DNA of 64,000 nucleotides, taken from assembly GCF_947495315.1 (NCBI RefSeq), contig NZ_CANLYD010000003.1:372001-436000 (forward strand). Reading direction: 5' to 3'. This DNA comes from an uncultured Aquimarina sp. GTDB lineage: Bacteria > Bacteroidota > Bacteroidia > Flavobacteriales > Flavobacteriaceae. The notes beneath the pieces were generated by a model. The model made no database searches. It worked only from the letters and a program-made list of their open reading frames with translations, and was not told the origin of the DNA. Of this stretch, positions 53,013 to 62,640 are shown piece by piece. The translations under genes were made by a program, and so were the position numbers. The first letter of the stretch is position 1, and every line of letters begins with the position of its first letter.

Positions 53013-53026
53013 TTTTTAATTGGTGT

Positions 53027-56014
53027 TTAGTGGATATGTTCTACAGTATCGCAGTGAAAATGTTGTTTTTCCTTTTTCTTTGGTGGCTGTGTCTTTAAAC
53101 CATTGTTTTTAGCCTTTAATAACATTGTAGATAATTGATTTCGCTCTTTAGCAATAGCTTTTCTGTTGGTTTTGTCTTTTTCCAGATCGAAGTATATAGC
53201 TCCTTCAATAATTGTTTTTTCAGCTTTTGCGTAAATAGATAATGGATGATCTGTCCATAGCACTACATCTGCATCTTTACCTACTTTAATACTTCCTACA
53301 CGGTCATCAATATGTAAAAGTTTAGCAGGGTTTAGTGTGACAAATTTCCAGGCATCTTCTTCACTAACACCTCCATATTTTACAGACTTTGCAGCTTCTT
53401 GATTTAATCTTCTGGACATTTCACCATCATCACTATTAATAGCTACTGTAACTCCTTGGTTGTGCATGATTGTAGCATTGTAAGGAATTGCATCATTCAC
53501 CTCGTACTTATATGCCCACCAGTCAGAGAACGTAGATCCTCCAACACCATGAGCAGCCATTTTATCGGCAAGTTTATAGCCTTCTAAAATATGTGTGAAT
53601 GTATTTATTCTAAAATTGAATTTCTCAGCAACCTTCATTAACATATTAATCTCACTTTGCACGTAAGAATGGCAACTGATATAACGTTTACCATTAAGAA
53701 TTTCTACAAGAGTTTCCATTTCTATATCCTTGCGATATGGTTTTCCACTATTTTTTAGTTGCTCATATTCCTTAGCACGAGTGAAATAATCAATATAGAG
53801 TTGTTCTACTCCCATACGAGTTTGTGGAAAACGTACTCTTTCTCTATCACCCCAATTACTTTGCTTTACATTTTCTCCTAATGCAAACTTGATAAACTTT
53901 GGAGAGTTATTGTAGATTAGATTTTCTGCACTTTCTCCCCATTTTAATTTAAGAATTGCCGATCTTCCACCAATTGGGTTAGCAGAACCATGAAGAATCT
54001 GGATAGATGTTACTCCACCAGCTAGATTACGATACATATTAATATCATCAGGAGATACAACATCTTCTATCGTCACTTCTGCAGTAGAGTTATGACCAGC
54101 TTCATTTATAGCAGCGGCCGCAATATGTGAGTGTTCGTCTACAATACCACTAGTTAAGTGTTTTCCAGTTGCGTCAATAACTTTAGCATTTCCGGAGTTA
54201 AGGTTTTTACCTATTGCTGCAATTTTTCCATCTTTAACCAGTACATCGGTCTCCATTAGAATTCCTTCGGATTCATTTGTCCAAACTGTAGCATTTTTAA
54301 ATAAGAGATTTTCAGATTTGGGTAATTTACTAGTTCCATAGGCAATATTAGGATACGTAATAGGAAGTACTTTTGGAGCCTCTTTTTTATCCTCTGGTTT
54401 CTTTTCATTCTTTTCGGTATCTTCTTTAGGTTTTTGTTTTGCTGTGAAGGTTGTTTCAGCACCATTAGGAAGAATAGCTTTTCCGGTCCAAAATTTTGGA
54501 TTATTATTAATGGTAGTAACGATTCTGGTATATTGTGTTTTTGTAGTGTCAATACCTGTAAACGTTATGGATACCCAGTCATCTTTATAAGTAATCTTAC
54601 TTCCCAGTTTAGTTTCACCAAACTTTACTTCAGCTTTTGGTTTAGCAGGTTTTCCAGATATGGATAGCTCATATGTTTTTCCAGCAAGCGTTAAGTCATA
54701 CTTGCCATTAATATCTGTAGTATTCATATCATTAACAATATTTTTATGACCCTGTACCCAGTTTTCATAAATAACATTGTCTTTAGAAAATAGCTCTTGA
54801 CTTGTAATCAAGAAGTTTGCGTATGCTCCTTTCTTAATAGCTCCAAGTATATCGCCTTTACCCAGAATCTGAGCAGGAATAGTTGTTAAAGATGCCAAGG
54901 CTGTTTGCTTATCTAAACCATGTTCAATTGCCTTTTCTATTCTGGTTGTAAGATCTTCTATTTTTTTTAGTTTATGTGTTGTTAAGGAAAATTGTATCCC
55001 ATTTTTAGCAAGAACAGATGGATTAGTCGGAGCTTGATTCCAATGACGCATATCGCCTAGGCTTACCAATTTGGCCATATACGGATCTGATACATCATAA
55101 GCTTCTGGGAAATCTAGTGGAAGGATATACTTAGCATTTGTAGCTTTTACTTTGTCGATCCTTGCATATTCATCTCCACCACCAACAATTATATATTGGA
55201 TATTAAATTCATCTCCTACTTTATCTGCTCTAAAACCGTTAATTCTACTTCCAGCTTCAAAAATTTGAGGAAGATTTTTATTCCTGTTTAAAGCTTCTAA
55301 TGATAAATCCTTGTTATTTGTATTTCCTTTGGCATACCAACTAGCATCTAGATATACTTGTCTTAATAAGGCCATAGACCCCATCAAAGAAGTTGGGTAT
55401 AATTGCTTGCTTTTAGCACTTTTAGAAAAAGAAAGAAGTTGTGAAGATGCGTCACTAATCAAGCGTTCACCTTCAGTACCATGATTGTTTAGAGCAACCA
55501 ATAGACCAGTTCCTCTAATGATTCCATCAGGCATATGTGTGTTTAATGTTCCAAATCCTTCTTTAATATACTTTTCAGCTTTCTTTTTATCATACGAGAA
55601 GTCTTTAAGTGGATTTGTTTCCGGACGAATATGATCATTCCAATAATATCCTTCTCTGGAGGCATCATACTGAGGGTTTCCTCCAAAAGGATTTCCTTGT
55701 TTCTCAGGTTTTTTTATACCAAAATTCGTATAAGGGTCAATAAAGGAAGCATAGATATGTTTTCCTTGTAAATCAATTACGATACTATTTTTCGGGATTG
55801 TAAGAGAAGTTCCTACTTGTATGATTTTTCCTTTTTGGATTATCAATATACCATTCTTGATCTCTGTTTCTGGAGATGTATGAATTATTGCATTGGTGAA
55901 AACAGTGTAATTAGAGTTAGACGTTTTTACGCCATCATTTTTTGGGAAATATTCTTGAGCATTAAGAGTAAACCCCATAAATATCACTAAGAGTGATAAT
56001 AATAGTTTTTTCAT
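53027..56014 (-). CDS. Exported double amidohydrolase-like protein
   Basis: The 995-residue precursor has a signal peptide (LLLSLLVIFMGFTLNAQ). Two amidohydrolase-like units are in tandem: the first (about 30-430) has SFIDPYTNFG in place of GHxH, so it looks metal-less; the second has GIVDEHSHIAAA with His628 and His630, a CHSYVQSE and FTHILEGYKLADKMAAHG region, and an Asp in AINSDDGEMSRRL. Between them lie beta-rich Lys-Glu-Pro residues (about 455-560). The tail carries HFHCDTVEHIH. It could cut peptides, imidazolone-like or cyclic amides; the substrate is unknown. Confidence 0.88.
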   Translation of the reverse strand: MKKLLLSLLVIFMGFTLNAQEYFPKNDGVKTSNSNYTVFTNAIIHTSPETEIKNGILIIQKGKIIQVGTSLTIPKNSIVIDLQGKHIYASFIDPYTNFGIKKPEKQGNPFGGNPQYDASREGYYWNDHIRPETNPLKDFSYDKKKAEKYIKEGFGTLNTHMPDGIIRGTGLLVALNNHGTEGERLISDASSQLLSFSKSAKSKQLYPTSLMGSMALLRQVYLDASWYAKGNTNNKDLSLEALNRNKNLPQIFEAGSRINGFRADKVGDEFNIQYIIVGGGDEYARIDKVKATNAKYILPLDFPEAYDVSDPYMAKLVSLGDMRHWNQAPTNPSVLAKNGIQFSLTTHKLKKIEDLTTRIEKAIEHGLDKQTALASLTTIPAQILGKGDILGAIKKGAYANFLITSQELFSKDNVIYENWVQGHKNIVNDMNTTDINGKYDLTLAGKTYELSISGKPAKPKAEVKFGETKLGSKITYKDDWVSITFTGIDTTKTQYTRIVTTINNNPKFWTGKAILPNGAETTFTAKQKPKEDTEKNEKKPEDKKEAPKVLPITYPNIAYGTSKLPKSENLLFKNATVWTNESEGILMETDVLVKDGKIAAIGKNLNSGNAKVIDATGKHLTSGIVDEHSHIAAAAINEAGHNSTAEVTIEDVVSPDDINMYRNLAGGVTSIQILHGSANPIGGRSAILKLKWGESAENLIYNNSPKFIKFALGENVKQSNWGDRERVRFPQTRMGVEQLYIDYFTRAKEYEQLKNSGKPYRKDIEMETLVEILNGKRYISCHSYVQSEINMLMKVAEKFNFRINTFTHILEGYKLADKMAAHGVGGSTFSDWWAYKYEVNDAIPYNATIMHNQGVTVAINSDDGEMSRRLNQEAAKSVKYGGVSEEDAWKFVTLNPAKLLHIDDRVGSIKVGKDADVVLWTDHPLSIYAKAEKTIIEGAIYFDLEKDKTNRKAIAKERNQLSTMLLKAKNNGLKTQPPKKKEKQHFHCDTVEHIH

Positions 56015-56133
56015 AAGAGTTAGTGTAAAGATGAATTGGTTTTAAAGATAGCTGTTGCGATAGAAATAGGCTTTTAATTAATACTTTTTTAACAACTAAA
56101 AAGAAGGTGCAACAGCCTTGCAGCGTATGATAT

Positions 56134-57198
56134 CTATAACTTGTCTTTATAGTAGTTCACTAATAAAGCAACTACATAGCTATAGGTTTCCATACCTTTA
56201 GGTTGGTTATTTGCTTTTAAGTAAGTGTCGTAGGTACTTTTAAAAATTGGTTCCAATGGATTTTGATAACTCATCCAGAATTCATTCACTTCTTGATAGT
56301 TTTTTCGAATTCCGGGTCTTAACTTTTCTATTAAACAAAAAGCCTTTTGCTCATCTCTAAGGTACAGATCATTTAGACAAAACTTGAGAGCAAATGTCGT
56401 TCCACTGTACTTAAAATAAGGATCGTTATAATTCATTGTGGTCAAAGCCGCTATGAAGTTAGCTTCATTTTCCTTAGCAAAGCCTAATTGATGGGCTTCT
56501 TCGTGACAGCTTGTAGTAGGTGCTTTGTAATTAACAATTAATCCATTGACCTGAGCTTCATTCGTAATTGGATTAAGATAGCCACTAAATCCCATATATG
56601 TCAGAGGTAAACTTAATAAGGATGTTTTAATACTTTTTGGATAATAATTAATAGTTGGAAAAATATGATTAAGTTGCTGATACGCTGGGATTGTTTTTTC
56701 GAAAATTTCATCTTTGCTATAAGGCATCACTATAGGCAACGAATCGTTAGGTTCTAAGTTGGCATGGATTAAATTCGCCTTTTTAATTAATTTTTCTGAA
56801 ACTAAAAAAAGTTCATCTTCAGTATATTGGTCGTTGATCTCTAATATTTCATGCATCGGTAATCTATAGTAATTCATTCCCCATAAGAGATGAAAACATC
56901 CATAGACTATGGACAGCGTTGCTCCTGTTTCTAATAATACTGATTTCCATTGTACTTTTTTTCGAAACACTTTTTTGAATAGAAATCGGATCAGGAGTAC
57001 AATTAAAATACTATAACCAATATCTCCAAAAGAAAACGGAAGCCATCCAAAAGCATATCGTAACGCTTTAGAGGTATATACAAATAAACCATTGCTATAA
57101 AACTGATCAACAAATCCTGGAAAGAAAGATAATATCTTAATAATTATAATCTGTATCGGAAGCAGAATAGTAAGGTATAATTTTGTTTTGGATTGCAT
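56134..57198 (-). CDS. DUF3810 membrane protein with HEExxH-type motif
   Basis: I start at the ATG 57198; the frame opens further to 57291, but that extension overlaps the divergent pepD promoter and is not family-like. The 354-residue protein has membrane helices (LTILLPIQIIIIKILSFFPG, GYSILIVLLIRFLF, SIVYGCFHLLWGMNYY) and then the motif CHEEAHQLGFAKENEANF, which looks like a zinc protease site. Family members are uncharacterised, but the motif suggests a membrane metallopeptidase. It has no partner on its strand. Confidence 0.87.
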   Translation of the reverse strand: MQSKTKLYLTILLPIQIIIIKILSFFPGFVDQFYSNGLFVYTSKALRYAFGWLPFSFGDIGYSILIVLLIRFLFKKVFRKKVQWKSVLLETGATLSIVYGCFHLLWGMNYYRLPMHEILEINDQYTEDELFLVSEKLIKKANLIHANLEPNDSLPIVMPYSKDEIFEKTIPAYQQLNHIFPTINYYPKSIKTSLLSLPLTYMGFSGYLNPITNEAQVNGLIVNYKAPTTSCHEEAHQLGFAKENEANFIAALTTMNYNDPYFKYSGTTFALKFCLNDLYLRDEQKAFCLIEKLRPGIRKNYQEVNEFWMSYQNPLEPIFKSTYDTYLKANNQPKGMETYSYVVALLVNYYKDKL

Positions 57199-57267
57199 AT
57201 AATCAAATATAGTATGATGTAAAGCTACAACATTTAATATATCATTTGAATTAAGATTTTCATAATG

Positions 57268-57275
57268 TACATTTG
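57268..57275 (+). promoter_or_regulatory. -7 element for pepD
   Basis: TACATTTG fits TAnnTTTG and lies 18 bases before the ATG at 57294, which supports that start over an upstream one at 57273. Confidence 0.55.
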
Positions 57276-57293
57276 CTAAAATACAATACACAT

Positions 57294-58754
57294 ATGAATT
57301 CAGAAATAAGAAATCTGGAGCCTAAAGAACTCTGGAATAAATTTGCAGATCTTAATGCCGTTCCAAGGCCTTCTAAAAAAGAAGAACGCGTAATTGCTTT
57401 TATGAAGGACTTCGGAAATTCATTAGGATTACCGGTAGAAGTAGATGAAGTTGGTAATGTTTTGATTAAAAAACCTGCCACATTGGGTATGGAGAATAGA
57501 AAAACTGTGGTAATGCAATCTCACCTGGATATGGTGCATCAAAAAAATGCGGATACTGTTTTTGATTTTGATACACAGGGAATAGAAATGTATGTCGATG
57601 GTGATTGGGTAAGAGCCAGAGGAACTACTTTAGGAGCTGATAATGGATTAGGCGTAGCAACTATTATGGCTATTCTCGAATCTAACGATATTGCTCACCC
57701 TGCTATTGAAGCTTTGTTTACAATTGACGAAGAAACAGGAATGACTGGAGCAATGGGGTTAAAACCAAATTGGCTACAAGGAGACATTTTATTAAACTTA
57801 GATACTGAGGAAGATGATGAAATTGGCGTAGGTTGCGCAGGAGGGGTTGATGTAACTGCCGAACGAACATATAGAGAAGAAGGGATTGAAGAAGGGAAAA
57901 CAGCATATACTATTTCAGTAACTGGCCTGAACGGTGGACACTCTGGGATGGATATTCATAAAGGATTGGGTAATGCCAATAAAATTATGAATAGATTATT
58001 GTTTGATGGTTTTGAGAATTTTGGACTTAGAATTCACGAAATTAAAGGAGGTAGTTTGCGAAATGCAATTCCGAGAGAAAGTTTTGCTACCATAGTAGTT
58101 GATACCATACATTCTGAAGCTTTTAAATTTGAAACTGGAGAATTAGTTTCTATTATAAAAAAAGAACTCTCTTTGGTTGATCCAAACTTGTCAATTGAAT
58201 TGAATAGTGTTGATTTACCAAATAAGGTAATGGAATTAGGAGTTCAGGAAGGTGTTCTGAAATCTTTGTATGCAGCTCATAACGGAGTTTATGCAATGAG
58301 TTTATCTATTCCTGATTTGGTAGAAACTTCTAATAATATAGCCAAAGTAACTATTGGTAGTGGTAATATTAAGATCGAATGTTTGACTAGAAGTAGTGCA
58401 GAATCTACCAAATTAGATTTGGTTAACAAACTAAGAGCAACTTTCGAATTAATAGGATGTGAGGTTACAACGGATGGAGATTATCCAGGTTGGGCACCAA
58501 ATATGAATTCTGCAATACTGAAGGTACTAGATGAATTGTACCAAAAAGTAAATGGAAAAAAAGCTCATGTTGCTGCTTGTCACGCAGGGTTGGAATGTGG
58601 TATTTTAGGTCAAAATTATCCTGATATGGATATGATATCTTTTGGCCCTACTATTTTAGGTGCGCATTCGCCTGATGAGCGGGCTAGTATTTCTTCTGCT
58701 CAAAAGTATTGGGGTTTTGTAAAGGAAATTTTACAAAACATTCCTGTGAAATAA
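57294..58754 (+). CDS. pepD: Aminoacyl-histidine dipeptidase (M20C family)
   Basis: From ATG 57294 the protein has 486 residues; a TTG-started frame from 57273 covers the -7 element and is rejected. Metal ligands and catalytic residues of M20 are visible: QSHLDMVHQKN, GADNGLGVATIMA, TIDEETGMTGA, and the C-terminal HAACHAGLECG...GPTILGAHSPDERASI. It cleaves Xaa-His dipeptides such as carnosine. The opening EIRNLEPKELWNKFADLNAVPRPSKKEERV is typical. Confidence 0.95.
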   Translation: MNSEIRNLEPKELWNKFADLNAVPRPSKKEERVIAFMKDFGNSLGLPVEVDEVGNVLIKKPATLGMENRKTVVMQSHLDMVHQKNADTVFDFDTQGIEMYVDGDWVRARGTTLGADNGLGVATIMAILESNDIAHPAIEALFTIDEETGMTGAMGLKPNWLQGDILLNLDTEEDDEIGVGCAGGVDVTAERTYREEGIEEGKTAYTISVTGLNGGHSGMDIHKGLGNANKIMNRLLFDGFENFGLRIHEIKGGSLRNAIPRESFATIVVDTIHSEAFKFETGELVSIIKKELSLVDPNLSIELNSVDLPNKVMELGVQEGVLKSLYAAHNGVYAMSLSIPDLVETSNNIAKVTIGSGNIKIECLTRSSAESTKLDLVNKLRATFELIGCEVTTDGDYPGWAPNMNSAILKVLDELYQKVNGKKAHVAACHAGLECGILGQNYPDMDMISFGPTILGAHSPDERASISSAQKYWGFVKEILQNIPVK

Positions 58755-58781
58755 ATAGTATTTGGATTTTTACCAAAAAAG

Positions 58782-58815
58782 AAAAGGCATCTCAATTCAA
58801 TTGAGATGCCTTTTT
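58782..58815. terminator. Bidirectional terminator
   Basis: AAAAGGCATCTCAATT (58782-58797) and AATTGAGATGCCTTTT (58799-58814) are exact reverse complements around one C. The long palindrome serves pepD and the convergent isomerase operon. Confidence 0.92.
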
Positions 58816-58821
58816 ATAATT

Positions 58822-59952
58822 TTATTTTTCTCCTTTGATTCCAAGTAAATCAAGTTCGAAAATCAAATCTGTATTAGGAGGGATAGGTCTTCTACCTCTT
58901 TCTCCATATCCTAAATGAGAAGGAACGAATATAACAGCTTTATCTCCTACTTTCATTTGTTGTACACCTTCTTTGAATCCAGCAATCATTTGAGCATCCG
59001 GAGAATATGGCATTTGCATAGGAGCATATCCTCTTGGGTCGCTTGCTCTACGATGATCCCAAGTTCCCAATTCTTTTGCTAATTCTTCGATATTTGTATC
59101 AAATACTCTTCCGTCAGTGAAGTATCCTTGATAGTAAAGACTCACTATTTGTCCTTGTTTAGGTTGTGTTCCATCTCCTTTATTAAGGAAATATATTTCT
59201 AAACCACTTTCTAGTTTTGTTGCCTTTTCTTTTAATTCATTATATCTAGCAGCTGTTTTAGCATTTTGTTCTTTTTGAATTCTTTCTTTTTCTATTTTCT
59301 CTTCTTCTAAGGCTTTTAATTTTCCTTCAAAAACTGCATTAGCATCAAATGCTTTAGCACTCTTTCCTTTTCTAATGATATTTACTTGCTGCATTTTTAC
59401 TTCAGAAACTGGTTTGTCTCCCGGTTTCTTTGTTTCTACCACTCCAATACTATCTACCACATCTTGTCCGGAAATGATTTCACCAAATACCGTATGCTTA
59501 CCATTTAACCAAGGAGTTTCTTTAAGAGTAATAAAAAATTGGCTTCCGTTTGTAGCTGGACCAGAATTAGCCATAGACAAGATACCTTTAGACTTGTGAG
59601 TCAATGAGTCTACAATTTCATCTGGGAATTTGTATCCTGGATCTCCCGTTCCTTTTCCTAGAGGGTCTCCCGTCTGGATCATAAAATCTTTTATAATTCT
59701 ATGGAATATGATGCCGTTATAATATTTTTTTCCTTTATATAAACTATCTACCAAAGTATTGGTTCCCTCTGCAAGAGAAACAAAATTAGCTACGGTTAAC
59801 GGTGTTGCTTCATGGTGTAATTTTGCAATAGTAGTCCCTTTATTGGTAATAATTTCTGCATAGATTCCATCTCCAAGTTCAGGGTATTTTTCTTCGCAAT
59901 TAGTAAAAGTAAGGGCGATAAGTGCTAAAAATAAAAGATTTAGTTTTTTCAT
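58822..59952 (-). CDS. Cyclophilin-FKBP fusion isomerase lipoprotein
   Basis: The 376-residue precursor has a lipobox (TFTNC, Cys19). A cyclophilin domain follows (YAEIITNKGTTIAKLHHEATPLTVANFVSLAEG, FHRIIKDFMIQTGD, NGSQFFITL). A charged helix links it (about residues 205-245, EKERIQKEQNAKTAARYNELKEKATKLE) to a C-terminal FKBP domain (GQIVSLYYQGYFTDGRVFD... GFKEGVQQMKVGDKAVIFVPSHLGYGERG). Two different isomerase folds in one lipoprotein suggest periplasmic folding of outer-membrane or secreted proteins. It is 14 bases after gldI on the same strand. Confidence 0.95.
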   Translation of the reverse strand: MKKLNLLFLALIALTFTNCEEKYPELGDGIYAEIITNKGTTIAKLHHEATPLTVANFVSLAEGTNTLVDSLYKGKKYYNGIIFHRIIKDFMIQTGDPLGKGTGDPGYKFPDEIVDSLTHKSKGILSMANSGPATNGSQFFITLKETPWLNGKHTVFGEIISGQDVVDSIGVVETKKPGDKPVSEVKMQQVNIIRKGKSAKAFDANAVFEGKLKALEEEKIEKERIQKEQNAKTAARYNELKEKATKLESGLEIYFLNKGDGTQPKQGQIVSLYYQGYFTDGRVFDTNIEELAKELGTWDHRRASDPRGYAPMQMPYSPDAQMIAGFKEGVQQMKVGDKAVIFVPSHLGYGERGRRPIPPNTDLIFELDLLGIKGEK

Positions 59953-59966
59953 TTTTTTGTTAAGGT

Positions 59967-60518
59967 TTAATTTTCTTTTGTTGATTGTTTTGTGATTTTA
60001 TTAAGTGTTACTCTTGATATTAACGGAATATTTGTCCCAATCTTATGATCATCCCCATAATAACCGTAAGCCTGGTAAGATGGGAACAAAAATGTTACTA
60101 TTTCTCCTTCTTTCATTAGTTTTAAGCCTTCTCTTAATCCAAAAAAAAGATCTTCCTGATCAATAGAATAGTTCACAGTATCTAGCTCTTTTTGATTATA
60201 GATGATAGTACCATTTAGATTTTTTACATCATAATTGAAATTTACAATATCACCAAACTTTGGTGTAATAGAAGAAATGGTATCTTTTTTCTCGTAATAA
60301 TACCAGAAACCACCATCTGATGAAATATAATTGTTTAATGAATCTTCTTTAATAATTTTTTGAATCCTTGCTTCTTCTCTAGCACTGAGCTCTTTATTCC
60401 TATTTATTGATTCATTAATAAATGACCCTGATGAAATACTAATCGGTTTCCTTGCTTCTGGTGCTTTACAAGAAAAAAACAGCGTTAAAACACTTAAGGA
60501 TAGAAGAAAATGTCTCAT
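59967..60518 (-). CDS. gldI: Gliding motility-associated FKBP-like lipoprotein GldI
   Basis: The 183-residue precursor has a lipobox ending FFSC (Cys17). An FKBP-type region follows: GDIVNFNYDVKNLNGTIIYNQ and FFGLREGLKLMKEGEIVTFLFPSYQAYGYYG...IPLISRVTLN. GldI is needed for gliding and the type IX secretion machine in Flavobacterium, as a folding aid. The start overlaps the stop of nrnA by four bases. The order nrnA, gldI, isomerase is the usual flavobacterial one. Confidence 0.93.
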   Translation of the reverse strand: MRHFLLSLSVLTLFFSCKAPEARKPISISSGSFINESINRNKELSAREEARIQKIIKEDSLNNYISSDGGFWYYYEKKDTISSITPKFGDIVNFNYDVKNLNGTIIYNQKELDTVNYSIDQEDLFFGLREGLKLMKEGEIVTFLFPSYQAYGYYGDDHKIGTNIPLISRVTLNKITKQSTKEN

Positions 60519-61531
60519 GGATTTAGGGCATTTTTATAGGAGGGTAAGATACTAATAAATTTCTCAACAGTTTCCTCAAGAGAAAGATTGCTTTTTCCGC
60601 CTGCAGCGTTGTGATGACCACCTCCTTCAAAATGATTTCTGGAAAATTCATTTACAGAAAAATCACCCTTAGAACGTAGAGAGATTTTTATAATATTTTC
60701 GCCTTTGTTTTCAATAAAAATCAATGCAAAAACCATTCCTTCTAGAGATAACCCCATATTAACGAATGCCTCTGTATCACCTTTCTTAAAATTATGGTCA
60801 TCTAATTCTTTTTGTGATAACGTGATATAAGCAGTTTTATATTCCGGAAGTACTTTTAAATTCTTTAAAGCTACTCCTTGCAATTGCAATCTGGAGTACG
60901 AATTGGTATCGTAAATATTTTCGTGGATTCTGGTATTATCAGCTCCGCGATCAATTAAATCTGCAATTACTCTATGTGTGGTACTGGTTGTGGATCTAAA
61001 TCGAAATGAACCCGTATCCGTCATAATACCAATATAAATACAAGTAGCGATATCAGCATTTATTCTATCGAGATCATCTAACTTTTCTATAAAATGATAG
61101 ATCATTTGGCAAGTAGAACTCATACCAACGTCACTGTAAGTATATGTAGCGTAATCATCCGGTTGCTGGTGATGATCAATCATAATAAATGTAGTATCAG
61201 TTTGGGTCAAAACATTTTCCATATTTCCAGTCCTGGAGAAATGATTGAAATCTAAGGTGAAAATAATATCTGCCTCTTTAATTTTAGATACTGCAAGACC
61301 ATTATCACTATCATATTTTATAATGGTATTCTCTCCTGGAATCCATTTTAAAAAGTTTGGGTAATCATTAGGTGTAATAACAGTAGAATGATGACCTAAT
61401 CCAGACAGGTAATGATGTAATGCTAAGGTAGACCCAATAGCATCTCCATCTGGATTTTTATGAGGGATAATAACAATCTTTTTTGGAGTGCTCAAAAGCA
61501 CCTTTATTTCTTTAATCTCACTAGTATTCAT
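60515..61531 (-). CDS. nrnA: DHH-family oligoribonuclease / pAp phosphatase
   Basis: NrnA degrades short RNA oligomers and 3'-phosphoadenosine 5'-phosphate. The 338-residue protein has HKNPDGDAIGSTLAL near residue 24 and FIMIDHHQQPDDYA (the DHH motif), followed by the DHHA1 part with NEFSRNHFEGGGHHNAAGG near the end. It is first in a leftward operon with gldI and the isomerase. Length is standard. Confidence 0.93.
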   Translation of the reverse strand: MNTSEIKEIKVLLSTPKKIVIIPHKNPDGDAIGSTLALHHYLSGLGHHSTVITPNDYPNFLKWIPGENTIIKYDSDNGLAVSKIKEADIIFTLDFNHFSRTGNMENVLTQTDTTFIMIDHHQQPDDYATYTYSDVGMSSTCQMIYHFIEKLDDLDRINADIATCIYIGIMTDTGSFRFRSTTSTTHRVIADLIDRGADNTRIHENIYDTNSYSRLQLQGVALKNLKVLPEYKTAYITLSQKELDDHNFKKGDTEAFVNMGLSLEGMVFALIFIENKGENIIKISLRSKGDFSVNEFSRNHFEGGGHHNAAGGKSNLSLEETVEKFISILPSYKNALNP

Positions 61532-61659
61532 AGATCAGCGAATATACTATTAATTAATAATATGGTAATAAAGGAATTCTTAATTTTATGGAGTTCTAAT
61601 TCATTCTAAAATCAAAACCCAAAACGGTATATTTTTTATATTATTTTTTAGAATTCATT

Positions 61660-61893
61660 GTGCCTTTTGTCAAACAATACCACAAAGCGACACTTCTGAT
61701 TTTATTGTTGCTTTTGGAATTTTCAAAAACAAATTTATCGGGATTACCATACCCATTAGTAAATCTTACCTCTAGTGGATTAGCACATGCGTATACAAGA
61801 TATAGCGGAGAACCTAATCAATATAGAGTAGGAGAGGTAGTTTTACGGCAAGTTTTTGGATTTTATAATTCAATTTTGATACCCAAGAAGTAA
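61660..61893 (+). CDS. Doubtful small open frame
   Basis: The 77-codon GTG-started frame has a hydrophobic patch (ATLLILLLLLEFSKT) and then GLPYPLVNLTSSGLAHAYTRYSGEPN, which looks coding-like. It has no recognised family, no terminator and no clear ribosome site. It may be a chance frame or a remnant. Confidence 0.25.
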   Translation: MPFVKQYHKATLLILLLLLEFSKTNLSGLPYPLVNLTSSGLAHAYTRYSGEPNQYRVGEVVLRQVFGFYNSILIPKK

Positions 61894-62010
61894 CTATGCA
61901 GATGTGAGGTGAAAATAATATCATATTACAGGAAATAGTGCAACAATATCTTAAAAATTAGAGTTTTTCGATTTGATTTTGGAAAAGACAGTACTTTCTG
62001 AGGATATTTC

Positions 62011-62040
62011 TTGTTTTTGATGCTTTTATCTATACTTTTG
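62011..62040 (+). promoter_or_regulatory. Promoter of ndk
   Basis: TTG (62011-62013) and TACTTTTG (62033-62040) are 19 bases apart, an excellent TTG-N19-TAnnTTTG match. The leader to the ATG at 62137 is about 90 bases. Confidence 0.7.
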
Positions 62041-62136
62041 CACAAAATTTTGCATTTGGCCAAAATGGTCAAAAGAAATATTAAAAGAATAAAGTTTCCT
62101 TTTAAAAGGAAATAAGATAAAAATCAAATTTTAAAA

Positions 62137-62556
62137 ATGGCAACAAATAGAACTTTTACAATGCTTAAGCCAGATGCGGTAAGAAAAGGCTACATCGGTG
62201 CGATCCTTGAACAAATCACTGCTTCAGGTTTTAGAATTGTAGCAATGAAATTAACGCAATTAACTACTGATGATGCTAAAGCGTTTTACGCAGTACACAG
62301 TGAGCGTCCTTTTTATGGAGAATTAGTAGAGTATATGACTAGTGGTCCAATCGTGGCAGCAATTCTTGAAAAGGAAAATGCTGTAGAAGATTTTAGAACC
62401 TTAATTGGTGCTACAAATCCAGAAGAAGCTGCAGAAGGAACTATCCGTAAGAAATTTGCTACTTCTATCAGTGAGAATGCTGTTCACGGAAGTGATAGTG
62501 ATGATAATGCTGCTATCGAAGGTGCTTTCCATTTCTCAGGAAGAGAGCAGTTCTAA
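62137..62556 (+). CDS. ndk: Nucleoside diphosphate kinase
   Basis: Ndk transfers phosphate between nucleoside di- and triphosphates. The 139-residue protein is complete: [16 protein letters not shown] at the start and the active-site His117 in ENAVHGSDS, with IRKKFATS before it. It stands alone with a strong promoter and a terminator. Confidence 0.97.
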   Translation: MATNRTFTMLKPDAVRKGYIGAILEQITASGFRIVAMKLTQLTTDDAKAFYAVHSERPFYGELVEYMTSGPIVAAILEKENAVEDFRTLIGATNPEEAAEGTIRKKFATSISENAVHGSDSDDNAAIEGAFHFSGREQF

Positions 62557-62585
62557 GAATAGAATATATTATTATAATAGTATTC

Positions 62586-62617
62586 AAAACCATCCGCCTT
62601 ATGTGGATGGTTTTTTG
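62586..62617. terminator. Bidirectional terminator after ndk
   Basis: AAACCATCC (62587-62595) pairs with GGATGGTTT (62605-62613), with T-run after and A-rich sequence before; it serves the convergent TonB receptor gene too. Confidence 0.85.
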
Positions 62618-62640
62618 TTTTTAATGTTTATCGATACATA

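Larger units (their letters stand above)
61532..62136. other. Intergenic region before ndk
   Basis: It contains a doubtful GTG-started 77-codon frame (61660-61893), AT-rich flanks, and the ndk promoter at 62011-62040. No RNA or repeat structure was recognised. Confidence 0.4.

Noticed and set aside
53027..56014. Frameshifted fusion of two amidohydrolase genes
   Set aside because: The frame is continuous for 995 codons with a linker that looks like a normal beta-rich spacer, so a true fusion is more likely.
57199..57291. N-terminal extension of the DUF3810 gene
   Set aside because: It overlaps the divergent pepD promoter, and the family starts near the following ATG with a membrane helix.
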